From the NCBI RefSeq assembly GCF_001078055.1, contig NZ_CP010777.1, positions 456,408-520,407 on the forward strand: 64,000 nt of DNA. Direction: 5' to 3'. Below the pieces are notes generated by a model that ran no database searches, was not told the DNA's origin, and saw only the letters and a program-made list of their open reading frames with translations. This document shows positions 17,340 through 25,226 of this stretch, one piece after another. The position numbers and the translations under genes were made by a program. The number at the start of each line of letters is the position of its first letter. The first letter of the stretch is position 1. Source of the DNA: Rufibacter radiotolerans. GTDB lineage: Bacteria > Bacteroidota > Bacteroidia > Cytophagales > Hymenobacteraceae.

Positions 17340-18522
17340 CTTCGCCGTTGATTAAGCGGTACATCATGGTCTGGTTCCCGAAGATCTTGGAGAAGCCTTT
17401 CACGTCTTCGCCAGACCAGGCGTTGTTCATCTCGCCGTATGACCCGAATTTAGAAGACATCAAATCATGGTCTGACTCAATGCCCTCTACCTGGAAGCGG
17501 TAGGGCGCCAGAAGCACGTATACTTTTCCGGTCACGGTTTTCTGCGTGTCTGCCAGGAAGGTCTCAATGTTGCGCATGGTAGGGTCCAGGAACTGACCTT
17601 CGTGCATCCAGTTGCCGTACCAGGTGGCCAGGCTGTCTTTCCAGTAAAGTTGCCATTTGGTGAGTGTGTGTTTCTCCAGGGCATGGTGCGCTTTGATGAT
17701 GATCATCGGGGCAGCCGCCTCAAACCCTACGCGGCCTTTAATCCCAATGATGGTATCGCCCACGTGAATGTCGCGGCCAATGGCATAGGCGCCAGCAATC
17801 TCTTGCAACTTCTGGATCACGTGCACCGGGTTGTCAAACATGACGTCATTTAACCCAACCGGCTCCCCGTTTTTGAAGTGCAGGGTAATGCGCTCCGGCG
17901 TTTCTTTAGAAAGCTGCGTAGGGTATGCCGACTCCGGCAAAGCCTGGTCTGAAGTCAGGGTTTCCTTTCCGCCTACGGATGTTCCCCAGATGCCTTTATT
18001 AATAGAGTACTGCGCCTTCTGGAAATCCATCTCCACGCCGCGCTCTTTCAGGTAAGCGATCTCTTCCTCACGGGACAGTTTCAGGTCCCGGATGGGGGTG
18101 ATGATCTCCACGTTGGGGATGAGGATGTTGAACACCATGTCAAACCGCACCTGGTCGTTGCCGGCGCCGGTGCTGCCGTGGGCCACCGCCTCGGCACCCA
18201 CTTCTTGGGCATATTTGGCAATGGCCATGGCCTGCGAGATACGCTCGGCGCTCACCGAGAGGGGATAGGTGTTGTTTTTCAGCACATTCCCGAAGATCAG
18301 ATACTTCAGGCAGGTCTGGTAGTAGTTGTCGGTTTCGTCTAAAGTTACGTGGTGGGCCACGCCCAGACTCTCGGCCCTCCGGGCGATTTCCGCCAGTTCC
18401 TCCTCAGAGAAGCCGCCGGTGTTCACAATGGCCGAATAGATTTCATAACCTTGTTCCAGCAGGTACTTCACACAAAAGGATGTGTCTAAACCGCCACTGA
18501 ACGCGAGAACTACTTTTTTCAT
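17326..18522 (-). CDS. argG: Argininosuccinate synthase
   Basis: A 398-residue ATP-dependent ligase joining citrulline and aspartate. The N-terminal PP-loop motif is AFSGGLDTSFCVKYL (7-21). AVAHGSTGAGNDQVRFD (about 112-128) and the GIWGTSVGGKETL loop (about 173-185) are characteristic. It sits after the N-acyltransferase gene, separated by about 115 nt occupied by a GATTGAGAGA-type repeat, and overlaps argC by 14 nt. Confidence 0.95.
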   Translation of the reverse strand: MKKVVLAFSGGLDTSFCVKYLLEQGYEIYSAIVNTGGFSEEELAEIARRAESLGVAHHVTLDETDNYYQTCLKYLIFGNVLKNNTYPLSVSAERISQAMAIAKYAQEVGAEAVAHGSTGAGNDQVRFDMVFNILIPNVEIITPIRDLKLSREEEIAYLKERGVEMDFQKAQYSINKGIWGTSVGGKETLTSDQALPESAYPTQLSKETPERITLHFKNGEPVGLNDVMFDNPVHVIQKLQEIAGAYAIGRDIHVGDTIIGIKGRVGFEAAAPMIIIKAHHALEKHTLTKWQLYWKDSLATWYGNWMHEGQFLDPTMRNIETFLADTQKTVTGKVYVLLAPYRFQVEGIESDHDLMSSKFGSYGEMNNAWSGEDVKGFSKIFGNQTMMYRLINGEDGAK

Positions 18523-18529
18523 TTTATTG

Positions 18530-18650
18530 AGTGATTGAGAGATTGAATGATTGAGAGAGTTTTTATTGAATGATTGAGAGACTAAATGATTGAGAGAATG
18601 GGTAAATCTTTATTATCTCAATCATTTAGTCTCTCAATCATTCATTATCC
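18530..18650. repeat. GATTGAGAGA-type tandem and inverted repeat
   Basis: Four copies of (T)GATTGAGAGA in direct order (18532-18597) are followed by the complementary TCTCAATCATTTAGTCTC and more (18616-18644). The block could form a large hairpin. The stop codon of the upstream acyltransferase gene (18638-18640) lies inside the right half. Confidence 0.82.
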
Positions 18651-19198
18651 GCCTTCGGCGGAACGAAGAGCATAGCCGTGCACAGGCAGTTGCTGCGGTC
18701 CTTGGCGGTTAAGATGTCAAAGTTGACGCAGCTGCGGCAGCCTTTCCAGAATTCCTCGTCTTTGGTGAGTTCTGAATAGGTCACGGGGCGGTAGCCCAGG
18801 TCTGAATTGATTTTCATGACCGCCAGCGCCGTCGTTAGCCCAAATATTTTGGCATGGGGGTATTTGGTGCGGGACAGTTCAAAGATTTTCTCCTTAATAC
18901 GCTTAGCCAGACCGCTCTTGCGCAGGTGCGGCGATACAATGAGGCCAGAATTGGCTACGTACTCGCCGTGGCCCCAGGTCTCAATGTAACAGAACCCGGC
19001 CCAGCTGCCATCACCGCTGAACGCAATGACGGCCTTGCCTTCGGTCATTTTCTTGGCCACATAGTCTGGGGAGCGTTTGGCAATACCGGTGCCGCGGGCC
19101 TTGGCAGAGGCCTCCATCTCATCGCAGATCTGTTGGGCGAAAGGGGTGTGCTCTTCCGTAGCCACCACCACAGTAAAATTATTTTGAGTAGTTTCCAT
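18638..19198 (-). CDS. GNAT-family N-acylglutamate synthase candidate
   Basis: A GNAT acyltransferase of about 186 residues from the ATG at 19198 (METTQNNFTVVVATEEH); an in-frame start at 19249 is also possible. The acyl-CoA loop is seen as VSPHLRKSGLAKRIKEK, after GFCYIETWGHGEYVANSGLI. A Cys-rich tail (WKGCRSCVNFD, SNCLC) is distinctive. Homologues occupy the same place, first in the arginine cluster, in Bacteroides and Echinicola, where genetic work attributes the N-succinylglutamate synthase step to them (recalled from published fitness studies). No ArgA or ArgJ is seen in this cluster, so this gene fills the first step of the path. Acyl donor specificity is inferred. Confidence 0.82.
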   Translation of the reverse strand: METTQNNFTVVVATEEHTPFAQQICDEMEASAKARGTGIAKRSPDYVAKKMTEGKAVIAFSGDGSWAGFCYIETWGHGEYVANSGLIVSPHLRKSGLAKRIKEKIFELSRTKYPHAKIFGLTTALAVMKINSDLGYRPVTYSELTKDEEFWKGCRSCVNFDILTAKDRSNCLCTAMLFVPPKADNE

Positions 19199-19982
19199 GG
19201 AAACAGATGCAATTGGCTGCAACTCCACAGCCGAAGCGTACATACGCATTGCTATATGGTTTGATAAAATAAATAAAGAGAAAAGGGGTGTACCCAATGG
19301 TAACATTGGCATACAGAGATGAGTCCGGTTTGGTTGTAGTCAACAACCTAGCCAGTGGCCTAGCGCCTGGGTCGGGTAAGGTAAATGGGTTGAGAAAAAA
19401 CTGTTCTAGGAAGAACAGAAAAAAGCGCACTCCCCAGTATGGAGCGTTTTACCGTTGTGAGCACAACTGATAAAAGCGACTTTTTATTCATTTCTAAGAT
19501 CTATAATAAACGAGCGGCTTGTGTGTTTTCGCTTCGCCGCAAAGTTTTCATATTAATAATGTGAAAAGCAAGACTTTGGTTCAAAAAAGCTTTATGATCT
19601 TAATTTGGCAGTAATAAGTGTTGTTTGTTGGTAATCAATTGGATTAACGCTGTTTTTGTTAGCTATATTATAAAAAAGGGAAGTGCAGGTTTTTGTTCGC
19701 CAGAAAGGCGGACAGAAAGGGGAAATAAAGCCTATATATAAATTATTATATATTTTATGAGTTAGGTTTTATTGTGGTTTAGGGGGAAGAGAAAAAAAAT
19801 GAGGAAAATTGCTTTCAGATTTAGGGTTTTTGCTTACTAAGCTGTCATATAATGTGTTAGGTGAAGTTTTGGTAATGATTTCTTTACTTCGGCTTATGGC
19901 AAAAAATCAGGAATTTGTTATTAAATATCTTTTCACCTAATATTAGCTTTCCAAAACCTATTATTAACTAACTAAAACTAAA
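19199..19982. other. A+T-rich divergent intergenic region
   Basis: No credible gene; the short ORFs here lack family features. It must hold the promoters of the arginine cluster (leftward) and of the SusC/SusD pair (rightward). The right half (19620-19980) is very A+T-rich. I found no exact TTG/TAnnTTTG pair and no clear operator palindrome. Confidence 0.55.
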
Positions 19983-22900
19983 ATGAAGAAACTCTTACTT
20001 TTTAGTCTTCTTCTGCTGTCAATGGTCATCCAAGATGCCATTGCCCAGACTAAGACTATCACAGGAAAGGTTACTGAGGCAGGTAACAACCAAGGAATGC
20101 CTGGGGTGACTGTATTAGTAAAAGGAACCCAGGTGGCAACAGCCACAGGTGCTGACGGGTCTTATTCTTTAAGCGTCCCGGCTGGAAGCACTACGTTAGT
20201 ATATAGCTTTGTAGGCTATAAAACTGCAGAACGCGCCATTGGCAGCAACACTACATATTAACGTAGCGCTGGCCACTGACTCTGAGCAACTGCAAGAAGT
20301 TGTGGTAACAGCTTTAGGTGCAGAAAGAACAAAAAATTCACTCCCCTATTCCGCGCAGCAAGTGCAAGGTGAAGCTATCACCATTGCCCGTAACCCCAAT
20401 GCTGTGAACTCGCTGGCTGGTAAAGTTGCCGGTCTGAACATTACCCAGAACAACACTATGGGTGGATCTACCAACGTAGTAATGCGTGGTACTAAATCCA
20501 TTACTGGTAACAACCAGGCCCTGTTTGTAGTGGACGGTGTTCCTATCAGCAACGCTAACACTAACAGCTCTAACCAGAGAACTGGCCGTGGTGGTTATGA
20601 CTATGGTAACGCTGCCGCTGACATTAACCCAGATGATATTGAGTCAATGAGCGTACTGAAAGGTGCTGCTGCTACGGCTCTTTATGGTTCACGGGCTGCC
20701 AACGGTGTAATCATGATCACTACCAAAAAAGGTAGAAGAGGTCTTGGTATCACCATGAACAACGGTGTAACTGTAGGTTTTGTAGACAAGAGCACTGCTC
20801 CTAAATACCAAAAACAATATGGTGCTGGTTATGGCCCTTATTACGGTCCAGATGAAGATTCTTACTTCAATGAGCGTGATATGGACGGCGACGGCAAAGT
20901 GGACTTAGTGGTTCCTTTCACCGAAGATGCTTCTTACGGAGCCCCTTTTGATCCAAATTTGATGGTATTCCAGTGGAACTCCTTAGACCCAACTTCTCCG
21001 CTGTACCGTAAGGCTACGCCATGGATAGGCGCGAAGAACGATCCTAACTACTTCTTTGACAAGGCAGTGTCTGTAAACAACAGCATTGTATTAGATGGCG
21101 GAAATGACAATGCCAGCTTTAAATTAGGCTTTACCCGCAACGAGGACAAAGGTATTCTGCCAAACAGTAACCTGACCAAGAACATGATCAACTTTGGCGC
21201 TACTTACAATGTATCTCCAAAATTGACTACCAGTGCTTCAGTTAACTTTACTAAAGTAGAAGGCTTGGGCCGTTACGGAACTGGTTACAGCTCCTTCAAC
21301 CCAATGCAGCAGTTCAGACAGTGGTGGCAAACCAACGTTGATGTGAAAGAGCAGAAAGAGGCTTATTTCCGCAACAAGCAAAACATCACCTGGAACACGC
21401 GTAGCGCTACTGACCTGAGACCTATCTACTCTGACAACCCTTATTGGGTACGTTATGAGAATTATGAGAATGATGAGCGTTACCGCTATTTTGGTAATGT
21501 AATGGCTACTTACAAGTTTACTGACTGGTTTAACTTGATGGGTAGAGTAACTCTTGATTCTTATGATGAGATGCAGGAAGAAAGAAACGCCATTGGTAGC
21601 ACCGGTACGCCGTACTACACCCGTTTCAACAGAACTGCCAGAGAGTACAACTATGACCTGATTGCCAATTTCAACAAAATGGTAGCTGGTGGTGATGTAA
21701 GCTTATCTGGTTTAGTGGGTGCTAACATCCGTAGAAACTATTCCAGCTCTCTTTCTGCTATCACCAACGGTGGTTTAGTAGTGCCAAGATTGTACGCTCT
21801 TTCTAACTCCAGAAGCCCAATCAATGCTCCTGTAGAATATGACGAAAAACAAGGTGTGGATGGTGTATTCGCCAGCGCCACAGTTGGTTACAAAGAGACT
21901 CTTTTCTTGGATGCAACGCTTAGAAGAGACAAGTCTACTACCTTGTTATCACCAAACAATGTGTTCTATTACCCTTCAATTGCTACCAGCTACGTGTTCT
22001 CTGAGCACCTGAAAGAAACATTGCCATGGATGAGCTATGGTAAAGTTCGCTTGAACTATGCTGAAGTAGGTAATGATGCGCCTCCAATGTCTATCTATGA
22101 TGTATATGACAAACCAACCGGATGGGGTTCAACTCCTTTATTCTCTCTGTCTGGTACTAAAAACAACCAGGAGTTAAAGCCAGAAAGAACCAAGTCTACA
22201 GAGGCTGGTCTTGAAATGGCGTTCCTGCAAGGCCGTGTTGGTTTTGACCTGACTGTTTATAAAACAAACACTGTTGACCAAATCCTTCCTGTAAGCGTTT
22301 CTACTGCCACTGGCTATAACTCTAGATTTGTAAACTCTGGAGAGGTAGAAAACAAAGGGGTAGAGGTTTCTGCTTTTGTAACTCCTGTTAAGAGAGATGA
22401 TTTCTCTTGGACCATGAACGTGAACTGGTCTTTGAACAGAAACAAAGTTCTTTCATTGTATGATGGTGTTCAAAACATCTCTTTGGCTACTTACCAAGGT
22501 GGTATGTCTTCTAATGCTACCGTAGGTCGTCCGTTTGGTATGCTGCGTGGTCAAGGCTTCGTGTACAAAGACGGTCAGAAAGTAGTAGATGAAGATGGTT
22601 ATTACCTGCATTCTTCAGCTAGCACTGAAATTGGAGACCCTAATGCAAACTGGAGAGGTGGTGTTTCTAACACTTTAACCTACAAAGGTGTGTCTATGTA
22701 TTTCTTAGTGGATGTGCGCCAAGGTGGAGATGTATTCTCTTTGGATAACTTCTACGGCTTTGGTACTGGTCTTTATGAAGAAACTACCCGCACCAATGAT
22801 TTGGGTAACCCATCACGTAGCCCAATTGCTCAAGGTGGTGGTGTAATCTTGCCAGGTGTGAACGAAGATGGTACTCCTAACACAACCCGTGTTGAGAACG

Positions 22901-23199
22901 GAGAAGGTCTTTATGGTTACTACATGCCACAGGAAGCCCATATCTATGACGCTAGCTACGTGAAATTGAGAGAGGTTTCTTTGAGCTATTCATTACCTGC
23001 TGCATTTGTTGCAAAATTGAAACCATTCGGTGGAATTGATGTTTCAGTGGTTGGAAGAAACCTTTGGATCATCCACAAAAATCTGCCTTATGCTGATCCA
23101 GAAGATGGATTGAGCTCTGGTAACTTAGGTCAAGGATATATTTCTGGTAGCTACCCAACTACCCGCAACCTGGGCTTTAACCTTAGATTCAAATTTTAA
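19983..23199 (+). pseudogene. SusC/RagA-family TonB-dependent receptor, frameshifted
   Basis: Read through, this is a 1,071-residue SusC-type outer-membrane receptor. The first frame gives the signal peptide (MKKLLLFSLLLLSMVIQDAIAQ) and the carboxypeptidase-regulatory-like domain, reaching VGYKTAERAIGSNTT before a stop at 20259-20261. The second frame continues directly with INVALATDSEQLQEVVVTALG, the usual hinge to the plug domain. One extra base at about 20256 (a T in ACATATTAAC, where ACAATTAAC would keep the frame) explains the break; the total length, 3,217 nt, is one more than a multiple of three. Either the gene is disrupted or the base is a sequencing or assembly error. Everything downstream looks intact, which favours a recent event or an error. 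Confidence 0.85.
20239..23199 (+). CDS. SusC plug and beta-barrel part (main open frame of the frameshifted receptor)
   Basis: This frame encodes the plug domain (QLQEVVVTALGAERTKNSLPY, VMRGTKSITGNNQALFVVDGVPI, ALYGSRAANGVIMITTKKG) and the full 22-strand barrel, ending in the aromatic NLRFKF typical of outer-membrane proteins. The only start at its 5' end is a TTG that lacks a signal peptide, so by itself it should not give an exported receptor. It pairs with the SusD lipoprotein 10 nt downstream. Such pairs bind and import oligosaccharides or peptides; no glycosidase or peptidase gene lies next to it, so the substrate is unknown. Confidence 0.8.
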   Translation: MAATLHINVALATDSEQLQEVVVTALGAERTKNSLPYSAQQVQGEAITIARNPNAVNSLAGKVAGLNITQNNTMGGSTNVVMRGTKSITGNNQALFVVDGVPISNANTNSSNQRTGRGGYDYGNAAADINPDDIESMSVLKGAAATALYGSRAANGVIMITTKKGRRGLGITMNNGVTVGFVDKSTAPKYQKQYGAGYGPYYGPDEDSYFNERDMDGDGKVDLVVPFTEDASYGAPFDPNLMVFQWNSLDPTSPLYRKATPWIGAKNDPNYFFDKAVSVNNSIVLDGGNDNASFKLGFTRNEDKGILPNSNLTKNMINFGATYNVSPKLTTSASVNFTKVEGLGRYGTGYSSFNPMQQFRQWWQTNVDVKEQKEAYFRNKQNITWNTRSATDLRPIYSDNPYWVRYENYENDERYRYFGNVMATYKFTDWFNLMGRVTLDSYDEMQEERNAIGSTGTPYYTRFNRTAREYNYDLIANFNKMVAGGDVSLSGLVGANIRRNYSSSLSAITNGGLVVPRLYALSNSRSPINAPVEYDEKQGVDGVFASATVGYKETLFLDATLRRDKSTTLLSPNNVFYYPSIATSYVFSEHLKETLPWMSYGKVRLNYAEVGNDAPPMSIYDVYDKPTGWGSTPLFSLSGTKNNQELKPERTKSTEAGLEMAFLQGRVGFDLTVYKTNTVDQILPVSVSTATGYNSRFVNSGEVENKGVEVSAFVTPVKRDDFSWTMNVNWSLNRNKVLSLYDGVQNISLATYQGGMSSNATVGRPFGMLRGQGFVYKDGQKVVDEDGYYLHSSASTEIGDPNANWRGGVSNTLTYKGVSMYFLVDVRQGGDVFSLDNFYGFGTGLYEETTRTNDLGNPSRSPIAQGGGVILPGVNEDGTPNTTRVENGEGLYGYYMPQEAHIYDASYVKLREVSLSYSLPAAFVAKLKPFGGIDVSVVGRNLWIIHKNLPYADPEDGLSSGNLGQGYISGSYPTTRNLGFNLRFKF

Positions 23200-23209
23200 T
23201 TAGGACAAA

Positions 23210-24640
23210 ATGAAAAGGATACTATATTTCTGCATCCCAGCTTTGCTCTTCATGGCTCCGTCATGCGTAGATAGCTTAGATGACTATAACATTAATAAAA
23301 AAGCCGCTACAGATGCACCAGGCGCAACCCTTGTAACCAGTGCAGAGCGTAGCTTGGCTATTATTACCTCTAGTTCTAGTGTTAACAACAACCCATTCAG
23401 ATTCTATGCTCAATACTGGGCGGCCACTACGTACCCAGACGAAAGTCAGTTCGTAATTGCCACCAGACAAGTAGACAGAAACTTCTGGGATCCATTGTAC
23501 CGCGATGTTCTGGCAGATTTAAAGGAGGCAAAGAGGCTGATCACTGCTGATGCTTTCTTAGATCCTAAGATCAAGGCCAACCAGTTAGCTTCTATTGAGA
23601 CATTAGAGGTGCTTGCCTGGTCTATCCTGGTAAACACGTTTGGTGACGTTCCTTACTCACAGGCGCTTGACATCACCAACGTTTTGCCAAAGTATGATGA
23701 TGACGCTGCTATCTATGCAGACCTGATTGTACGTCTTGACAAAGCCATTGGAATGTTTGATGCTAGTGCTACTGGTTTAGGAACCGCTGATTTGATTTAC
23801 AGCGGCAGCACTGCCAGCTGGATCAGATTCGCGAACTCTCTTAAACTGAGATTAGGCATGACCATTGCCGATGTGGATGCAGCTAAAGCTAAAACTATGG
23901 TAGAAGCCACCGCTGGAAAAGTATTTACTTCAAATACCCAGCACGCGGCTATCAAATTCCTGGCTACTACTCCTAACACTAACCCGGTTTATTCTGACCT
24001 GGTATTGAGCGGAAGAGCTGACTTTGTAGGAGGAAACACGCTGGTTGATAGAATGAATACCCTGAATGACCCAAGAAGAGATGATTACTTCAAGGCTTTG
24101 GCGAACGGGACTTTCAAAGGTGGTACAGTAGGTGCACCAAACTCCTATGCTGCTAACTCTGCCCCAGGCGCCAAGTTAGAAGATCCTACCATGCCAGGTG
24201 TTCTTTTATCTTATGCAGAAGTTGAGTTCTTATTAGCTGAAGCAGTAGAAAGAGGATTTAACGTAGGCGGAACCGCTATGAGCCACTATGATGCAGGTGT
24301 TACTGCCTCTATTCTTGAGTGGGGTGGAACTACTACAGAAGCTACTCTTTACTTAGCTCAGCCAGAGGTGAACTACCTAACGGCTCCTGGTACGTACAAG
24401 CAGAAAATTGGTACCCAGAAATGGATTGCCCTTTACAGCAACCCAGTACAAGGCTGGACCGAGTGGAGAAGATTAGATGCCCCAGCGTTGGTAAAACCAG
24501 CTGCTGCCATCAGTGCTATTCCGCTTCGTTTAACCTACCCAACTACAGAATTTAACAGTAACGGTGACAACGCTAATGCAGCTGCAACTGCTATTGGCGG
24601 TAACACAGTTACTTCTAAAATCTTCTGGGACAAATTCTAA
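23210..24640 (+). CDS. SusD/RagB-family outer-membrane lipoprotein (SusD-like 2)
   Basis: A 476-residue lipoprotein; the lipobox cysteine is Cys19 in LLFMAPSCVD. N-terminal DDYNINKKAATDAP and the segments FYAQYWAATTYPDESQF and LVNTFGDVPYSQALD match the SusD-like family 2 (starch-binding outer-membrane lipoprotein). TPR-like helices make up most of the fold. It is the surface lid that hands substrate to the SusC receptor encoded 10 nt upstream, so its role depends on whether the SusC frameshift is real. A terminator follows the stop. Confidence 0.92.
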   Translation: MKRILYFCIPALLFMAPSCVDSLDDYNINKKAATDAPGATLVTSAERSLAIITSSSSVNNNPFRFYAQYWAATTYPDESQFVIATRQVDRNFWDPLYRDVLADLKEAKRLITADAFLDPKIKANQLASIETLEVLAWSILVNTFGDVPYSQALDITNVLPKYDDDAAIYADLIVRLDKAIGMFDASATGLGTADLIYSGSTASWIRFANSLKLRLGMTIADVDAAKAKTMVEATAGKVFTSNTQHAAIKFLATTPNTNPVYSDLVLSGRADFVGGNTLVDRMNTLNDPRRDDYFKALANGTFKGGTVGAPNSYAANSAPGAKLEDPTMPGVLLSYAEVEFLLAEAVERGFNVGGTAMSHYDAGVTASILEWGGTTTEATLYLAQPEVNYLTAPGTYKQKIGTQKWIALYSNPVQGWTEWRRLDAPALVKPAAAISAIPLRLTYPTTEFNSNGDNANAAATAIGGNTVTSKIFWDKF

Positions 24641-24671
24641 GTTACTCTAAGCTCTCAAGGGCTTATAGATC

Positions 24672-24706
24672 AAAAAGCTCTGGCAGAAATGCCAGAGCTT
24701 TTTTTA
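24672..24706 (+). terminator. Intrinsic terminator of susC/susD
   Basis: AAAAAGCTCTGGCA and its complement TGCCAGAGCTTTTTTT form a 14-bp hairpin with loop GAAA, 32 nt past the SusD stop. Confidence 0.92.
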
Positions 24707-25104
24707 TGGGCTTGCCTGACCAGATTAATAGCTTGCAGAATCCATGCATATAGTCCTCCTGCCATCGCAATGCGTATTGCTGGGTTTTAGTTTAGCTTAC
24801 AATACGTGTTCCTAAAGCAAGCAGAATAGGCTAGTACCTAAAATAATGTTTGAGATAGAACTGGGAAAGATTCAGGGGATCTATTGCTTTAAGGCCCGGA
24901 TAGGCTTTAGATAAAGAAGCGGTGTAAGTAACCGCAAAGACACAAAGCCTATGGCCGTATAGGTGACGATATACTTAAATAAAGTGAAACGGATCTGATG
25001 GTAACAAGTCGTTTGGAAGACTAAGCCTAAGAGAATGAAGGGGGCTTTAAGCATCAGATGCCGGGTATTTCTTTACTGCATTGAATAAAAAAATGGTTAT
25101 AAAA

Positions 25105-25153
25105 ACCTGGGCCACCTGCAAAAGAGATCTGTCTTTTACGGGTGGCCCAGTTC
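25105..25153. terminator. Hairpin downstream of the ABC exporter gene
   Basis: CCTGGGCCACC-TGCAAAAGA and the near-complement TCTTTTACGGGTGGCCCAG form an imperfect stem of about 18 bp. On the minus strand it is followed by GGTTTTTATAACC, so it may end the ABC transporter transcript 75 nt after its stop. Confidence 0.55.
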
Positions 25154-25226
25154 TATAAGGAGATACTTCTAAAGGAAGATGAAGGCTATCGGTTAGTCAT
25201 TTTAGAGCTTAAAGCAGTGTTGCGGT

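Larger units (their letters stand above)
24641..25226. other. Intergenic region with two hairpins
   Basis: No gene seen on either strand. It holds the SusD terminator (24672-24706) and a long imperfect hairpin (25105-25153). The rest shows no recognisable repeat. Confidence 0.55.

Noticed and set aside
18530..18650. The GATTGAGAGA block as a CRISPR-like or phase-variable repeat
   Set aside because: Units are about 10 bp with irregular spacing and an inverted half. They are outside the start of a coding frame, so slippage would not switch a gene.
19288..19470. 60-residue plus-strand ORF ahead of the SusC gene
   Set aside because: No signal, no family motif and no start context; the region looks like a promoter/leader stretch.
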